Origin: Aporrectodea caliginosa | Taxonomy: Eukaryota > Annelida > Clitellata > Crassiclitellata > Lumbricidae | Direction: 5' to 3' | Assembly (NCBI GenBank): GCA_020284085.1 | Contig: JACEVL010000146.1 | Coordinates: 97,001-161,000 of the forward strand | Length of the DNA stretch: 64,000 nucleotides | Part shown: in pieces, positions 1-23,749 of the stretch | Layout of the letters: the number at the start of each line of letters is the position of its first letter | Numbering within the stretch: the first letter of the stretch is position 1 | Program-made: the position numbers and the translations under genes | The notes under the pieces: model-generated | Database searches by the model: none | Seen by the model: only the letters and a program-made list of their open reading frames with translations | Told to the model about the DNA's origin: nothing

Positions 1-11910
<11,910 letters not shown>

Positions 11911-14900
11911 ATTCGTAATCACTTCAAAAGAGCACATCACCCTCCACTGCAGTGTGGTCCCTTACCGGGTGACAGAATGCTTCACTTGTCTGTATATGTC
12001 TTGCATTAGCATGAACCAAAGTTACAGATCCGACGGTGTCTTGCTGTTCATCATTTATCCAGAAATCTTGCCTGTTCATAGCTCAGTTTCACAGGCTGCG
12101 TTTTGTTGGACGCTGGACTACCAGCGGTCTTGCTTTTCTGAATTGACAGTCTGCAAGTTATTTTGAAGAACACTGTCAGCAGTAGAGGAAGAAATGGCAG
12201 CAGTAGAGGAAGAAAATGAAGAGACAACGGAGGCTGTGGGCTTTATATGTGATCACGTGTGGTTTGTTGTGTATTCGGCTAGTTAATTGACTGCTGCGGA
12301 CCTGTGGTGCATCTGTGAGAAGTCGTGCAGAAGATTGGTGTGTAGATTTCATTCCGGGTTTGCGTCGGCGTTTTGAAACCCTCAGAACTGCGTTGTACAA
12401 GAATCAGTGTAAAAATGTCAATTTTCGATCATGTCATTTGTAGCGTAGCACACTAATCACTCTCAGGTGTAGATATTTGTGACGACAATTTGTAAATGTT
12501 GAAATAATCTGAAGTCATTTTTTTGTGCTTGTTATTTATGCGAAATGCTTTGAATTTCCGTTTGCCGCGTGTCACCGTTAGGCTTTGTGTCTGTCAACGA
12601 GTCAGTGGATGGGATCTGAATCTTAGACGGTTTGACTGTGATGGGTGAAGAGATGGAGGGAAAACCTTAGTTCTTGATAGGCATTTCGATTTCTCTCCGT
12701 TGATCCAGTTTTGGGCATTATTGTGGTTGATTGGTTAAATTTGGCGTGGCCCTTCTTTATCCAATAACTGCCATTTTTTTCTGTGTAGAATTTTAGTCAG
12801 GACTCATTCTGCCACGTGAGATGGGGTCCTTAGGAGAGCAGCAATTTTACATTTTTTATAGAAACCTTCATAAAAAGTATATTTGTCGGTTGTGCTGTTC
12901 TGAAGTCTCTTCTGTTATTTGCGTATCAAAAGAATTCATTTATCTTTCGCTAGATCTGATAGCTGCATATTTTTTGTACCACAGAAAAAAGAATGACCAA
13001 ATGAACGTTTTGATATATTGTGCTTGGAATCGACAAACAAGCGAGCGAGCATTGTATATGCTGTCGTTATAAAATGACACGATATTTTTAGTTTTCAGTT
13101 AATACTTTCTGGAAACTGGTTTCTGTTTTATCCTATCTAAATTTGGTAAGACTTGCAAAATCAGTTTCACTTTTAAATATTCCTAATTAATGTTTTTACA
13201 ATCAATATATTGTTAATATGTATTATTTAATATGGTGAACCCATTGCCGTAAGCTACCCAGATGATGGCTTGGCACTACAAATATTTTGCTGGCAATAAC
13301 AGTTAAATAAAACCATGCTCAGTCATATTAGAATGTGGATAAGTGCCTGTTCATAAAATACCTAGCCATTCAGGCCAACCGAGCCTGCCATCCAACTAGG
13401 GTTGGGGTTTGAGTACCAAAATAAATTTTCAGGTTGAAAGGTAGCGTGTTTAGGGATTACTGTGGTTGTGTTTGCACTTCAGCCCAAAGATCTTTCAATC
13501 CCAGGACCAGTCGTCTGAGAAGTCTCTATAGAATCATTTAAACAAGTGTGTTCCATTTACCTTATATATATAATTTAGATGCATATGTAATTATTTTTGT
13601 TGATTCTTCTGTTTCGTATAATAATATTGCTGACCAGGACAACTAGTTGTAAACAATGTAATTAATGTTCAGTTGCACGTAATGTAATATGTAATCATAT
13701 ATTTAGCACCATATCCAGATCTAGCTTTATCGAGAGGATGCTGTTACGACTAGTGGGTATTTTTGTCGCCGAGAGACAGGAAGGGTGAATGATGGGAATG
13801 ATTGATACCGACACTTTTGTGGTTTTGCCGTGAATTGGATAGTGAGAATCTTTTAGAACACTGGAGCATGCTGGAAAATTAGTGGCATGAAATCTTGGAG
13901 CAGTGATTGCATTCTGGAAAATTCATTAAATGGTTTTATATTGCAGCACTAACTGCATTCCGGAAAATTAGTGAAATGTAATACTGGAGCATTGATTCAT
14001 TCTGGAGTATGATATTTCATTGACACTCACTGCTTTAAGGGTATCATTCATACTTGGACCTGCCTGGAAATGAAATATTCTTGTCTGAATTGACAGATTT
14101 GTTCTTTTCAATCAGTTCTTGTCCTAGTTATGTTCACGTAAGAACTGGGGTTGATACTCCTGTAACGTTGTATGGGGATAGTGTTTTGTTGGGATTGTTC
14201 ATCGATAATGGGTTTTGTTTAGTTGTTATTAGGGTTAATGTTTTGTTGTTAGGATTGATATGGCATCATGTGTTCTTGTAAGGTTTGATCGGGATAGTGT
14301 GTTCTCGTTGCGATTGATTGAAAATGAGGCAAAGCATTATTGTCACAGCGGATCTGGACAATTTTTGGTGTGTGACTAATTGTGCCAAAGTTTTCTGAAA
14401 GGCTCATTGCTGGCTCAAGCGCAACAGATGCATTTGATTCTGATGTCGTCATTGACTGAATGCCGTGTACAGTATTTTGTTGATATTTTCTGATCGAACG
14501 TTACCAGCCAATCGCTTAGCATGCGCGTTGAAGCATTTGCACGGAACCCCAGATATTTAACTCGAATGAGGTTCACTTCGTCGAATTTCGTTGACACTGT
14601 CTTGACAGTCATTTATTCAGGCTGAACAGCGCAACAAGCTAATAAAACGCAGATGTTTATAATACTTTGTAAAGATCTACTCTAAAATTATTTTGATGTT
14701 AAATATATTTTGTTCTGACTGTTCCGTGAATATTTTTTCATTTAATTGTGATCCTAATTTTCGTTCGTGGTGTTAAGAAAAGTGTTTCGAACTTTTGCTA
14801 TTTCTAAATGTAATTAATTTGCCATGTTACGCCAACTTTTGTAGTCATAGCTAATTTTGCCGTCTGTGTAGGTTACATTCTTCGGTTTTTGTCCACTTGG

Positions 14901-15200
14901 ACTTGTTCCAAATAATTTTTTCCCCGGAGACCGTCTTTGAAAGATCTTTCTGTGGCAGTTCAATTGTTTCAAACCACGAATTGGCAGCACGTTTGGTAAC
15001 CATAGAGCTGGTGCTGAAAGAGTGCCTGTGAGAGGTAAGTATGGGCACTATAACAATTACGATTCTAACTAGAGAGATACCTGGTTTAAAGTGTTAAGGT
15101 GTGTAAAAAAAGCAAGCACCTCGTGTTGTAGAGTTTTTCAGCAACTGGTCACTGCCTGTTTTCTGGGTTAGTCACTTCTTCAATGGGGTACATCGCTTTC
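11911..15200. other. CMIP 3' UTR and downstream non-coding DNA
   Basis: No gene supported. The first part is probably CMIP 3' UTR. A degenerate 50-60 bp repeat with CTGGAAAATT[C/A] occurs at about 13860-14010. The rest is AT-rich and unremarkable. Confidence 0.5.
13306..13311 (+). terminator. CMIP: Possible CMIP polyadenylation signal
   Basis: AATAAA about 1.4 kb after the CMIP stop. Other candidates lie at 13420 and 14641. A long 3' UTR is normal for this gene in vertebrates, so the true end cannot be chosen from sequence alone. Confidence 0.3.
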
Positions 15201-15204
15201 TGTT

Positions 15205-15400
15205 CTGGGTGTCAAGTCATTGCCTATTTTCATGAGTAAAGTCAATGCCTATTTTCATGAGTAAAGTCATTGCCTATTTTCATGAGTAAAGTCAATGCCT
15301 ATTTGCTTGAAGTTATATTCTATTTTAACAGGTCAAGTTATATTTTATTTTGATAGGTCAAGTTATATTCTATTTTAATGTGTCCCATGACGACCTGTTG
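15205..15400. repeat. 25-bp minisatellites (two related units)
   Basis: About four copies of GTCATTGCCTATTTTCATGA plus GTAAA (25-bp period from 15216). About three copies of a GTTATATTCTATTTT-type unit, also about 25 bp, follow. Weaker copies continue to about 15540. Confidence 0.8.
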
Positions 15401-15784
15401 TGTTGAATCAAAGAGATGCCTTTTTTATAGTGGGCCAAATAAGTTCCTATTTTGATTGATCATACCAGTGTCAATTTTACTGGGTCAGGTCGCTGCTAAT
15501 TAATGGGTCAAGTTGCTGTCTATGTTAACAAGTGGCGCCCTATTTGCATTGATTAATCCCCTGAAATGGAGTAACAGTTTCATCTGGCACATCTGGATGC
15601 CGATGCCGGCTCATGTATATGAAAAACATATTCATGTTTATTATTAATTCAAACTGACACACCACAGTATGATTGCAGGTCATAGTATGAGCGGGTGATT
15701 CAAGTGATTACAAAAATCGAATTTAACTGTATGGCAGCCATGCAGGGCGCCCATCACGTCCTACTGCTCATTTTACCAATGCCA

Positions 15785-15880
15785 CCTAGCACATGGAAGG
15801 CTGAATGGTAGCGGGAATCGATCCTGCGTCCATGTTGATCTTCTGCATATCGTGCCAGAGTGTTACCATTCACCTGAAGC
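15785..15880 (-). repeat. Possible tRNA-derived SINE head
   Basis: On the minus strand GGTAACACTCTGGC resembles a box A region, and GGATCGATTCCCG resembles box B (one mismatch to GGTTCGATTCC), about 45 nt later. No full cloverleaf was worked out. Confidence 0.4.
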
Positions 15881-16080
15881 CCCTCCCTGAGGCTGGTTCT
15901 CAAAGTTTGAAGTTGAAATTTTGGAAAAATTTTGTCCTTTCCCGGTGAAAGCACTGAAGTGGTTCTAAGAAGGTGCTACAAAATGTAGATGTGTAGCTGC
16001 TCACATGCTATGGTGGAGCTTTACAGGTGGTCGGTTGTACAGATATCTTGCCATAGAACTTTCCCGATGAAACTCCATGG

Positions 16081-16392
16081 CAGAGATGGGCATGATTACT
16101 GGTAGTTAAATTGCTAATCGATCAGAATTAGAATTAGCTGCTGAAATTTGCTAATCAATTAGAATTAGAAGTATCAAAATCTTGTAGCTAATCAATTAGA
16201 ATTAGCTGTTTGTTTAAAAATTGTCTAATCGATTAGTTAAATTGCTAATCTAGAATTAGAATTAGCTACTGAAATTTGCTAATCGATTAGAATTAGGATT
16301 AGCAAATTCTTGTAGCTAATCAATTGGAATTAGCTGTTGTCTCGTCGATTAGCTATTTGATTATAATCTAATCGATTAGTCACCCATCTCTG
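16081..16392. mobile_element. hAT-type MITE (312 bp) built of TAATCGATTA-like repeats
   Basis: Terminal repeats CAGAGATGGG and CCCATCTCTG, flanked by 8-bp duplications CTCCATGG (16073-16080) and CTGCATGG (16393-16400) that differ at one base. The interior is a string of TAATCGATTAG and TAATCAATTAG units with GAATTAG spacers. No coding capacity. Confidence 0.85.
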
Positions 16393-16849
16393 CTGCATGG
16401 TACTGACCCAGTGTGACCTGGAATTGAACCCATAGCATTTGGTTCTGTTGCATCTCCACAGACGAGAAGTTTCCTTTGCCATGTTCTAAAGTTACTTGCC
16501 AGCTGGTTTTTAGATCTATTTTTGCTAAATTCTGTGTAGTAATCGTGCTTTATTTGAAATGTCGAGAATGTTTTAAATTGTGGTTGTGTCGTGAGTTGTG
16601 TCGTTGATGTGCGGCGAATCATTCATTCTCTGCTCTTGTGCTATTTGTGCCTCAGTCGCGAGACGTTTGGTGTTTTCATTTCTGCTTTCTCTTGAGGTTC
16701 GTTTGCGTTTAGTGCTCGTCTTGTGTTTGAAAATTTTGTTTGATCCGGTGTCAACATTTAAAGATCTGTTACTGTGTATTAGAATCTCTTTCATGGCATT
16801 AACCCTTCAAGCCCTAGAGCTGTTACTTAACCCTTTAAGTGCCCGGCTT

Positions 16850-16920
16850 TTAACACTTTAGCGACGAGCTGCATTGGTTTCCCAGTCACTTTTAGTACAT
16901 GCTCATCGTTAAAGTGTTAA
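16850..16920. mobile_element. TTAA-bounded palindromic mini-element, copy 3 (71 bp)
   Basis: TTAACACTTTAGCGACGAG at the left and ATCGTTAAAGTGTTAA at the right, same core as copies 1 and 2. It sits in a stretch (about 16797-17050) rich in CCCTTTAAG-like motifs that may be an older related element. Confidence 0.78.
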
Positions 16921-17214
16921 GTACTAACCTTTCCCATACATTTTAAAGCTAGCTGACACCTTAAGATCCAATTACTGTATTTAAATCCTAGCCATTTTAG
17001 TGCTAGACCTTTACCCTTTAAGACCCAGCCTTTAAGTATCAACTCCTTAAATGCTTATGCTGTAAGTCAGCGCGGCCCATGGGCTGGTTTTAAGTGACCC
17101 GCCTGAGCGCGTTAAATTTTTGCAGTTTTGTGTAAAAATGAAATAAAAGACAAAGAAACTGGCCTACTTGCTTAGCTATTCTTTCGTAACTTGGCTTTCA
17201 ATTTGACAATGTGA

Positions 17215-17350
17215 AAACAAAATCCATAGCTCAGAAAACATTTTCAGTTCATCTTAAGACACACTTCTCTAGATCTTCTAGCCATGTTACAGCACATTTG
17301 TGAGGCTCTTGAAACGCTCTATATAAGTGTTAAGTGTTCAGAAACAATAA
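17215..17350 (+). mobile_element. LINE 3'-end remnant
   Basis: CAGAAAACATTTTCAG followed by CTTAAGACACACTT and CTCTATATAAGT. It resembles the C-terminal LKTxLF end and 3' tail of CR1-like non-LTR elements. A similar piece is near 5040-5170. Confidence 0.4.
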
Positions 17351-17767
17351 ACATACATGCATAAACAGGGTCGTCTCCTAGTTTTTCATCTGCTTAAGGC
17401 AGTCCCAGAGGCACCAAAGCTGTTACTGAGTCTCCAAAGTAGGATCTGCTGATCGACTGTGTCAAAAGCAGCATCAAGGTTGAGTCATACTGAGAGCAGT
17501 GAGAGGCAGGCCTTTCCAGTATCAATGGATGAGAACATGTTGTCCACTGATTAGTAAGGGCCCATCCATTTAGTGTGTACGCAGAAATCCCGAGAAAATT
17601 GACCCCCTCCCTGTAAGGACGCGTACTTTTCCCACCTCATCGGCGTACGTACGCTTGACACTTGCACCCCCCCCAATTCTGTAGAACGGTCTTTATTCTA
17701 ACTCCTGACTATGCATGTGAATATTTAAAAACTTATATAACTCGGTGAACTAGTCTCTATGTAAGGA

Positions 17768-17873
17768 TTTATGTATGTATATATATGTATGTATGCATGC
17801 ATGTATGTGTGTGTATGTATGTGTGTATATATGTATCTATGTATGTATGTATGTATGTATGTAGATACATACA
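17768..17873. repeat. (TATG)n microsatellite
   Basis: Imperfect ATGT tetranucleotide array with some CATG and GTGT variants. Open frames across it are artefacts of the 4-bp period. Confidence 0.9.
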
Positions 17874-18369
17874 TGCCTACTATACAAACGGGCGGACGTA
17901 CTATGTATGTATGTTTGCTGATTATGTATTTATGTTGGCATATGTATGTGTAAATGGACCTGTATATATATACACGACGTCTTCTAAGAGCGACATGAAG
18001 GCATTCCTCACCAGAGTACATGACGTTATAGTTCGAGAACGAAACGAAGTCATCTGCCGGCGAATGGTGCGGGATATTAATAGCAGGGAATGTCTCCACT
18101 GGTAGGCGATCGCACACACGTAAAACCAAGCCCACAGATTCTCGTTTGTAACTGTGAGATGATAGTCATTACATTACGATAGGAATTCCCGGTCGATGCT
18201 GTGGACATAGGACGATGAATGACGATCGAGTGATGATTGATTGAAGGAACGACTAATTAAGTGGCTGAGTGATTAATAGTTTAATTACTGACACTCGATG
18301 ATTGTGTGAATGGCATAATTGTCTGCCGTCGTCCTCCCTCTTTTGCTGGTACTCAGTTTACCGCTGAAT

Positions 18370-18384
18370 TCGGTAGGGGGCGCT
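18370..18384. promoter_or_regulatory. CTCF-like motif
   Basis: TCGGTAGGGGGCGCT matches 13 of 15 positions of the CTCF core CCASYAGRKGGCRSY. It lies between the end of CMIP and the scrt domain. A single short motif is weak evidence. Confidence 0.3.
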
Positions 18385-18440
18385 AGTGTGGCCGACACGG
18401 AGCTCTGTGGTATAATGAACTGACTTATATCTCATTGCTG

Positions 18441-18700
18441 TCGTCTGTCTGTCTGTCTGTCTGTCTGTATCATCTGTATGTATGTATGTATGTATGTATG
18501 TATGTATGTATGTATGTATGTATGTATGTAGGCCTATGTATGTATGTATGTATGTATGTATGTATGTATGTATGTATGTATGTATGTATGTATGTATGTA
18601 TGTATGTATGTATGTATGTATGTATGTATGTATGTAGGTAGGCCTATGCATGTATGTATGTATGTATGTATGTTGGCCTCTCTGTTTTGTCTGTCTGTCT
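18441..18700. repeat. (TCTG)n and (ATGT)n microsatellite
   Basis: Short TCTG arrays flank about 200 bp of near-pure ATGT, interrupted twice by GTAGGCCTATG. Confidence 0.92.
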
Positions 18701-19403
18701 GTCATCCTTTCTTACCTTATATAGCCTACTTGCCTTGTATTGGCGTGACTGACGCGTATCATGCATATGCCTATATATAGATCGACAATCATATCGGCTT
18801 TTATGTCATCTGGATGTGAAGTTAAATGGTTACACTTAGGCCTACATAACCAATGGACTGTGAAGCGCAATGGCTATAACACAGATGAAATATTAAACCA
18901 ATTTCTCTCAAATACAGTAAACACTCCATGTTGCGCCTCTGAATAGGCCTAGTCTATGCTGCGAGAGGCGCTCTATACATTTTTAGATAGGGCCTACGAC
19001 ACGATACGATTTTACTGCGCATTGAAAGCTTTTGAATCAAAGAACGCATACATGATCCCCTACTCTGTGTTGCAAAATTAAGGGTAATGTTATGACTACC
19101 AGAAATTGAGCAGACAAACATAATCGCATGCCTTCGTGAAGTTCGTGAACAACGTTGCAGCGTCTAAAACTGTTCTTCAAATCGTTTCAAAGCTTTCTTA
19201 ATTGACCTCTGAAAGTTTTATGAAAGCGTCCTAAAGTTGTTTTGTTTTGTCAAGCGCCTAAGGTTTCATAAATTTCATTAAACTGTATTAGACCTCTATT
19301 GTAAAACAGATAGTCATGCTATAGCTATGCATTTCTTCGTGCGTAAAATACTGTATATCCGCTATATGACTATCAGTTTTAAATCTGCTACTATAGTATA
19401 CCT

Positions 19404-19596
19404 CAGTGGCGTAACGAAGGGTTTCAGCGCCCGGGGGCAAGAGTTGATGACTGCGCCCCCCCTTTTAATTTTCTTGTTGACTTTTTGTCGTTCTTGGCAT
19501 AGTACTGTGTACCACTGAAAGCTATTTTTGGGCCCTTCTGGTGCTGCGCTCGGGGGCGGTTGCCCCTCAACGGTCTACCCCTTCGTTACGCCACTA
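19404..19596. mobile_element. hAT-type MITE, about 193 bp
   Basis: Left end CAGTGGCGTAACGAAGGG and right end CCCCTTCGTTACGCCACTA are inverted repeats typical of hAT elements. No clear 8-bp target duplication remains. Confidence 0.65.
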
Positions 19597-19859
19597 CCTT
19601 ACAGCGAAACGCTAGGCCTATAGAACTACACTGGATTTATATTCTATGCTGGAAATCCTAAGTAGGCTAATTTATTCTATCGCCGTCAACGGTCTTTAAT
19701 GCTATAAGATGCCGTTAAGATGTTTATAACCAACCTATGGAACTGAAACGTATCTACGCAAGCGCATATAGGTCTATAGGTCTAGCAATGGACAATGTTG
19801 AACTGTATGAAAATTGTAGTTTAGTCGATAGTTGAATTTAGATCTATCTGTCGTAGTGA

Positions 19860-20060
19860 AGCTAATTAAAGTGTTAAATTAGACGTCTAATTAAACAACC
19901 ACCACACATCCATGTTTGACATATATCGTACCTCTTGTATTAGCTGGGCATTAATGTCATAATTATTATGATTGGCGTCCTAGCGATCAATAATTATTGT
20001 AGATTTTGATTACAACTTTCCCATTGTTGCCGTCGACTGTTGTTGGTGCATGTTTGTTTC
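19860..20060. promoter_or_regulatory. Candidate regulatory cluster of homeodomain and Sox-like sites
   Basis: Several TAATTA/TAATTAA sites, a 24-bp near-palindrome at 19873-19896 centred on GACGTC, and CCCATTGTTGCC (Sox-like). Inference from motif density only. Confidence 0.25.
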
Positions 20061-20394
20061 CGAGTATCATGTTCCGAATGTGGCACATTGACTCGAAGGG
20101 ATTTCTAATTGGCGTCTATAGTTTCGTGGCAAGGAAGGCGCTTTGTTGCCCTCTGAATGGCCCAGGCGGATGCAGTCAGAGGGACTGACGACAGCCTTTG
20201 AAAGACTCGACAACGCGACTCTCGATCGTGCAGTCGATCACATGTGAAAAAACTGAGACATTCAAAGACAGGGAGCGACAGACAGAGAGACGGACACGGA
20301 CAGACAGACATAGCAATTGCGAACCAATAGTCGATAAGCCATCGAAGGATCGTGAGAGCGAATTGTTAGACTACAATATTAACACTTAGTTCGA

Positions 20395-21020
20395 GTCGCG
20401 GCAGAAAGAGACTCGTTCGGCACGGAAGGGCTCCCATTAAACTGTGATAATAGGCGCACTCAACAGTCGAAGACCGGTTCGCCCGAGGCGCCCGTCGGCG
20501 GCGCCGCCTGCGAGAGAGTCTTTGAGCGGTGGCCATTCCGTTAAATCAATCAGCGACTATTGTATGCAAAACCGGGTTTGAAATTAACGATTCTCTGCCG
20601 CGGCGGTCAACCTTTTCAATCTCGCCCTGCCGCCGCCGCCGGCCGAGTCCCATTAGCGGGGAACGGAACGCGGACCGGCCGAACGGGCATCCGGGGAACT
20701 ACTCAGGGGTCGCGAAAACTGGAGCCGGAAGTCGCCGACGCTGGGGGTTGAGGCGCCGCTAATTGAAACCGGCCCCGGATGAATGATGACGTCAGAGGGG
20801 TCACGGCGGTGGATGGTGCGAGGGTTAGAGGCGTAATTGGTGTTGAGCGGCCGGCGATATTAGTGGAAGCGGCGAGATTGGTTTTGTTGATTGGGTGGGC
20901 GGATCGGATGAGGGTGGTGGTGGAGAGAGGTGGGAGAGGGACAAACAATCCCCGGATCCGATTGAAGTGTATATTCGATGGCAGTGCGTCCATCGGTTGG
21001 TCGAGTAAGAGAAACAAGTG
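20395..21020. promoter_or_regulatory. GC-rich, CpG-rich island with a CRE
   Basis: Low-repeat GC-rich stretch with many CpG. A perfect TGACGTCA lies at 20787-20794, and TAAATCAATCA near 20543. Open frames on both strands are short and show no family features. Could be a distal enhancer, or the promoter or first exon of an unseen transcript. Confidence 0.35.
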
Positions 21021-21028
21021 TCTTATGC

Positions 21029-21114
21029 GCGAGTATAAGTCGACCCCAACGCGAGTATAAGTCGACCCCAACGCGAGTATAAGTCGACCCCAACGCGAAT
21101 ATAAGTCGACCCCA
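21029..21114. repeat. 22-bp tandem repeat, four copies
   Basis: Unit GCGAGTATAAGTCGACCCCA plus AC, starting at 21029, 21051, 21073 and 21095 (the last with GCGAAT). Each copy has one SalI-type GTCGAC. Confidence 0.9.
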
Positions 21115-21303
21115 TCCTACCATTGCGTCTGTAAACATCTCGCATCGTTTGTTCAGCAGCAGCAGCAGGTGTTGTTCCTTCGTGCATTCATCTGTTGTGT
21201 CACCAGTTGCCACACCTTGCAACAGGCAATTCTACATGATGTACATAATTATTATGTGTATGCAAACACAATTTGGATGCCTATAAAAACGGTGTAATGT
21301 CAT

Positions 21304-21462
21304 GGGCGTATTTAGGAGTGGTTTTCCGGGTTCAACCCCTCCCAAAAAATACATGAATTACTGTTATTAAAAACTAAAAATTTAGAAAAATACGACCATT
21401 TCCACTGAAAACCCCAAAACATAAAAACCTCTCCAAACTTTTTCCCGGCTGCGCCCCTGTGT
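21304..21462. mobile_element. Possible hAT-like MITE
   Basis: TGGGCGTATTTAGG at the left and CGGCTGCGCCCCTG at the right, with an AT-rich middle. It resembles short hAT derivatives, but the inverted repeats are poor. Confidence 0.35.
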
Positions 21463-21654
21463 AAAACCATACATACAACTGTAGTAGCTATTTAAGCAGG
21501 CCTAAAGCTGCGCCATCATCGCCGTCATCATCATCATCATCATCATCATCATTACCACCACCACCACTATAATAATCATTTGAGCCGTCAAGACTCGAAG
21601 CAATTACAGAGCATCATCGTGATCACCGTCATTGTCATCCTTATTGTTACTGTT

Positions 21655-21687
21655 TATTATTATTATTATTATTATTTTATTTTTTAA

Positions 21688-21722
<35 letters not shown>
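21655..21722. repeat. (ATT)n microsatellite
   Basis: Trinucleotide array. A (CAT)n stretch precedes it at 21532-21552. Confidence 0.9.
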
Positions 21723-21724
<2 letters not shown>

Positions 21725-21905
21725 TTGATAGACGCTGTTATAATTATTTAACAGTGGAGATGAGGAAACGATGTGAAATTTGGTATCCCTCACTTTTCTG
21801 GACCAAAGTTACACTTCTGGACCCATATAAATTATTTAAACTTTGTTTAAGAAAAGCGCAGATGATTGTGACCAGAAACCTCGATTACACTATAAATAGG
21901 CCTAA

Positions 21906-22261
21906 CAGGGATAGCGAACCTTTTTCAAGGTGCGTGCCAAAATGCCGTTAACTTAAAAGATTTTTTAACTACCGTCGCGTGCCCCTCGGAATTTTGCAGC
22001 ATATGATTGTTTCAATTGACAGAGCTTAAAAAAATGAATTAAAAGACATTATTTTAATGGTTTAGAATGGTGTTACAATAAAGAACTTCATAAAACAAAA
22101 AATGTGGATTATAACTGTTATAATCCACATTTTCTGTTACAGTGTTTTTGTATTTCTAAGTTTCAAATTTTAGAGGATGCTTCAAATTCCTCGTGCTCCA
22201 AAAATTTGAGCGCGTGCCACTTTGGGCAAGCGTGCCATAGGTTCATCATCATCATTCCCTG
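21906..22261. mobile_element. hAT-type MITE with internal perfect palindrome
   Basis: Left end CAGGGATAGCGAACCT. The right end, read in complement, is CAGGGA, a short ATG run, then GAACCT, followed on both sides by GTGCCAAA-like or TGCCCAAA-like blocks. A 17-bp perfect inverted repeat with a one-base centre lies at 22100-22134. No target duplication found. Confidence 0.6.
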
Positions 22262-22699
22262 ACGCCAGCCATTTGGCTGCGATGGGTACGAATAAATGAT
22301 CCCCATTGTTCTCATTCATTTGTCAAGTCCATTGCTCCTCTTAGTGCTGGATAACTTAGACATAACTGTATAAGCATGCTGCTATTATAGCTATTATAGA
22401 CCAATATTAAATAAACCTATGAAATTACTTTGAACTTGAACTTTGAACTCTATTTAGTCGTAGGTTAAAGCTTTTAATGATAAATAGTAATAGTAATAAA
22501 ACAAATAATAAAACAATTTATATGGCGCCGTAAAACAGTCATGCCGTTACAAGGGCGCCTCACAGTCAACTAACAGCAGGGTATACGTCTTAGAAAACAA
22601 ATAACTAGGTCCAGATTTGCACACGGCGACATAATTCTGCAGAAATTGCCGACGACTATGATGCATGAGTTGGTCATCATCCTCTCTCCATCTCCAGAT

Positions 22700-23225
22700 G
22701 TATAATTATCCGTCTCCTCCGCGTCGGGTCTTCCGTCGATTGGAAGGGAATTAGACCGACGATGGACGTGTAACAACGTGCATGCGTGCTCGTCGTGTCA
22801 AGGGCGGTCTCTGGCAGCCTATCTATTCCTCCGCTGGAACTGGAAGTCGCCACTCCTCACTGTCAGCTGCAGAAGTTGTGGGTGTGTCCGTCATTAGCGC
22901 GGAAGGAGGCGATCTATTATCCAAGGCATCGGAAAGATATACATCCTACTCTACGACGACGTCGTCAAGTATACAAGACGTGCATTGCAGCATACATCCA
23001 TATAATGCGCCAACCATGTACCATATACAAGAACCAAAGAAGCGTAATCGGGAGGCTGTCCTTCCACAGATCGAGGAGTCTCCTGCTCCTGCCGAGTCTA
23101 TCGGTGGCTGCTGCCTCGAGGGTCCAAAGGATGCCAGGCGTCGGCGTCGTAGGAGGCGATTGATGACAGAACGTACCTCGAGGACATCTCGCACCAGCAT
23201 CTGGCGCTCGTATCAGAGTCTAATT
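22700..23225. promoter_or_regulatory. GC-rich low-repeat island
   Basis: CpG-rich unique-looking sequence. Open frames of 84-153 codons overlap in several frames and on both strands, as expected from composition, and none has a recognisable domain. Possibly regulatory. Confidence 0.25.
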
Positions 23226-23339
23226 ACAACAACATTTGGATGATGATGATGATTTTGATGACGACGACGATTATGATGATAATGATGGTGATTGCTCCCC
23301 TGATTAGAACGACGATTCCTTCTGCTACTCTTGCAAACA

Positions 23340-23475
23340 ACCTCCTCCTCCTCCTTGCCCCTTTCCTCCTGCTTCTCCTCCTCCTCCTCTTCCTCCTCCT
23401 TGCCCCTTTCCTCCTGCTCCTCCTGCTCATCCTGCTCCTCCTCCTTACCCCTTTCCTCTTCGTTCTCCTACTCCT
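23340..23475. repeat. (CTC)n/(CCT)n polypyrimidine tract
   Basis: Trinucleotide-like CTCCTC with two copies of TTGCCCCTTTCCTCCTGCT. A short ATG/GAT-rich array precedes it at 23239-23290. Confidence 0.85.
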
Positions 23476-23749
23476 CTTATAGGTAGAGTACGGCCAATGA
23501 TGTTTTATGCCGTTCAGAGTATAAGCTTACTTTGATGGTGATATAAGAGAACGAGCTGCATTGTGATCGCTGAGGTTTTCAATTTGAACGACTCATTGAG
23601 TAGGATTAGAAATCCTCGACACACTTAAAGTGTCTGCCATTACAGACAACGATGATCACACTCAATAAACTTCTTAACTCAGAACCACGTTAATATCTTA
23701 AAACGAAATTTTCAAAAAAATAACATTTAGGACGAATTATTCAATGTAC

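Noticed and set aside
22782..23243. 153-codon open frame
   Set aside because: Overlaps other open frames in two more frames, no recognisable domain, Arg-rich end from CGT runs. Treated as a GC-rich island.
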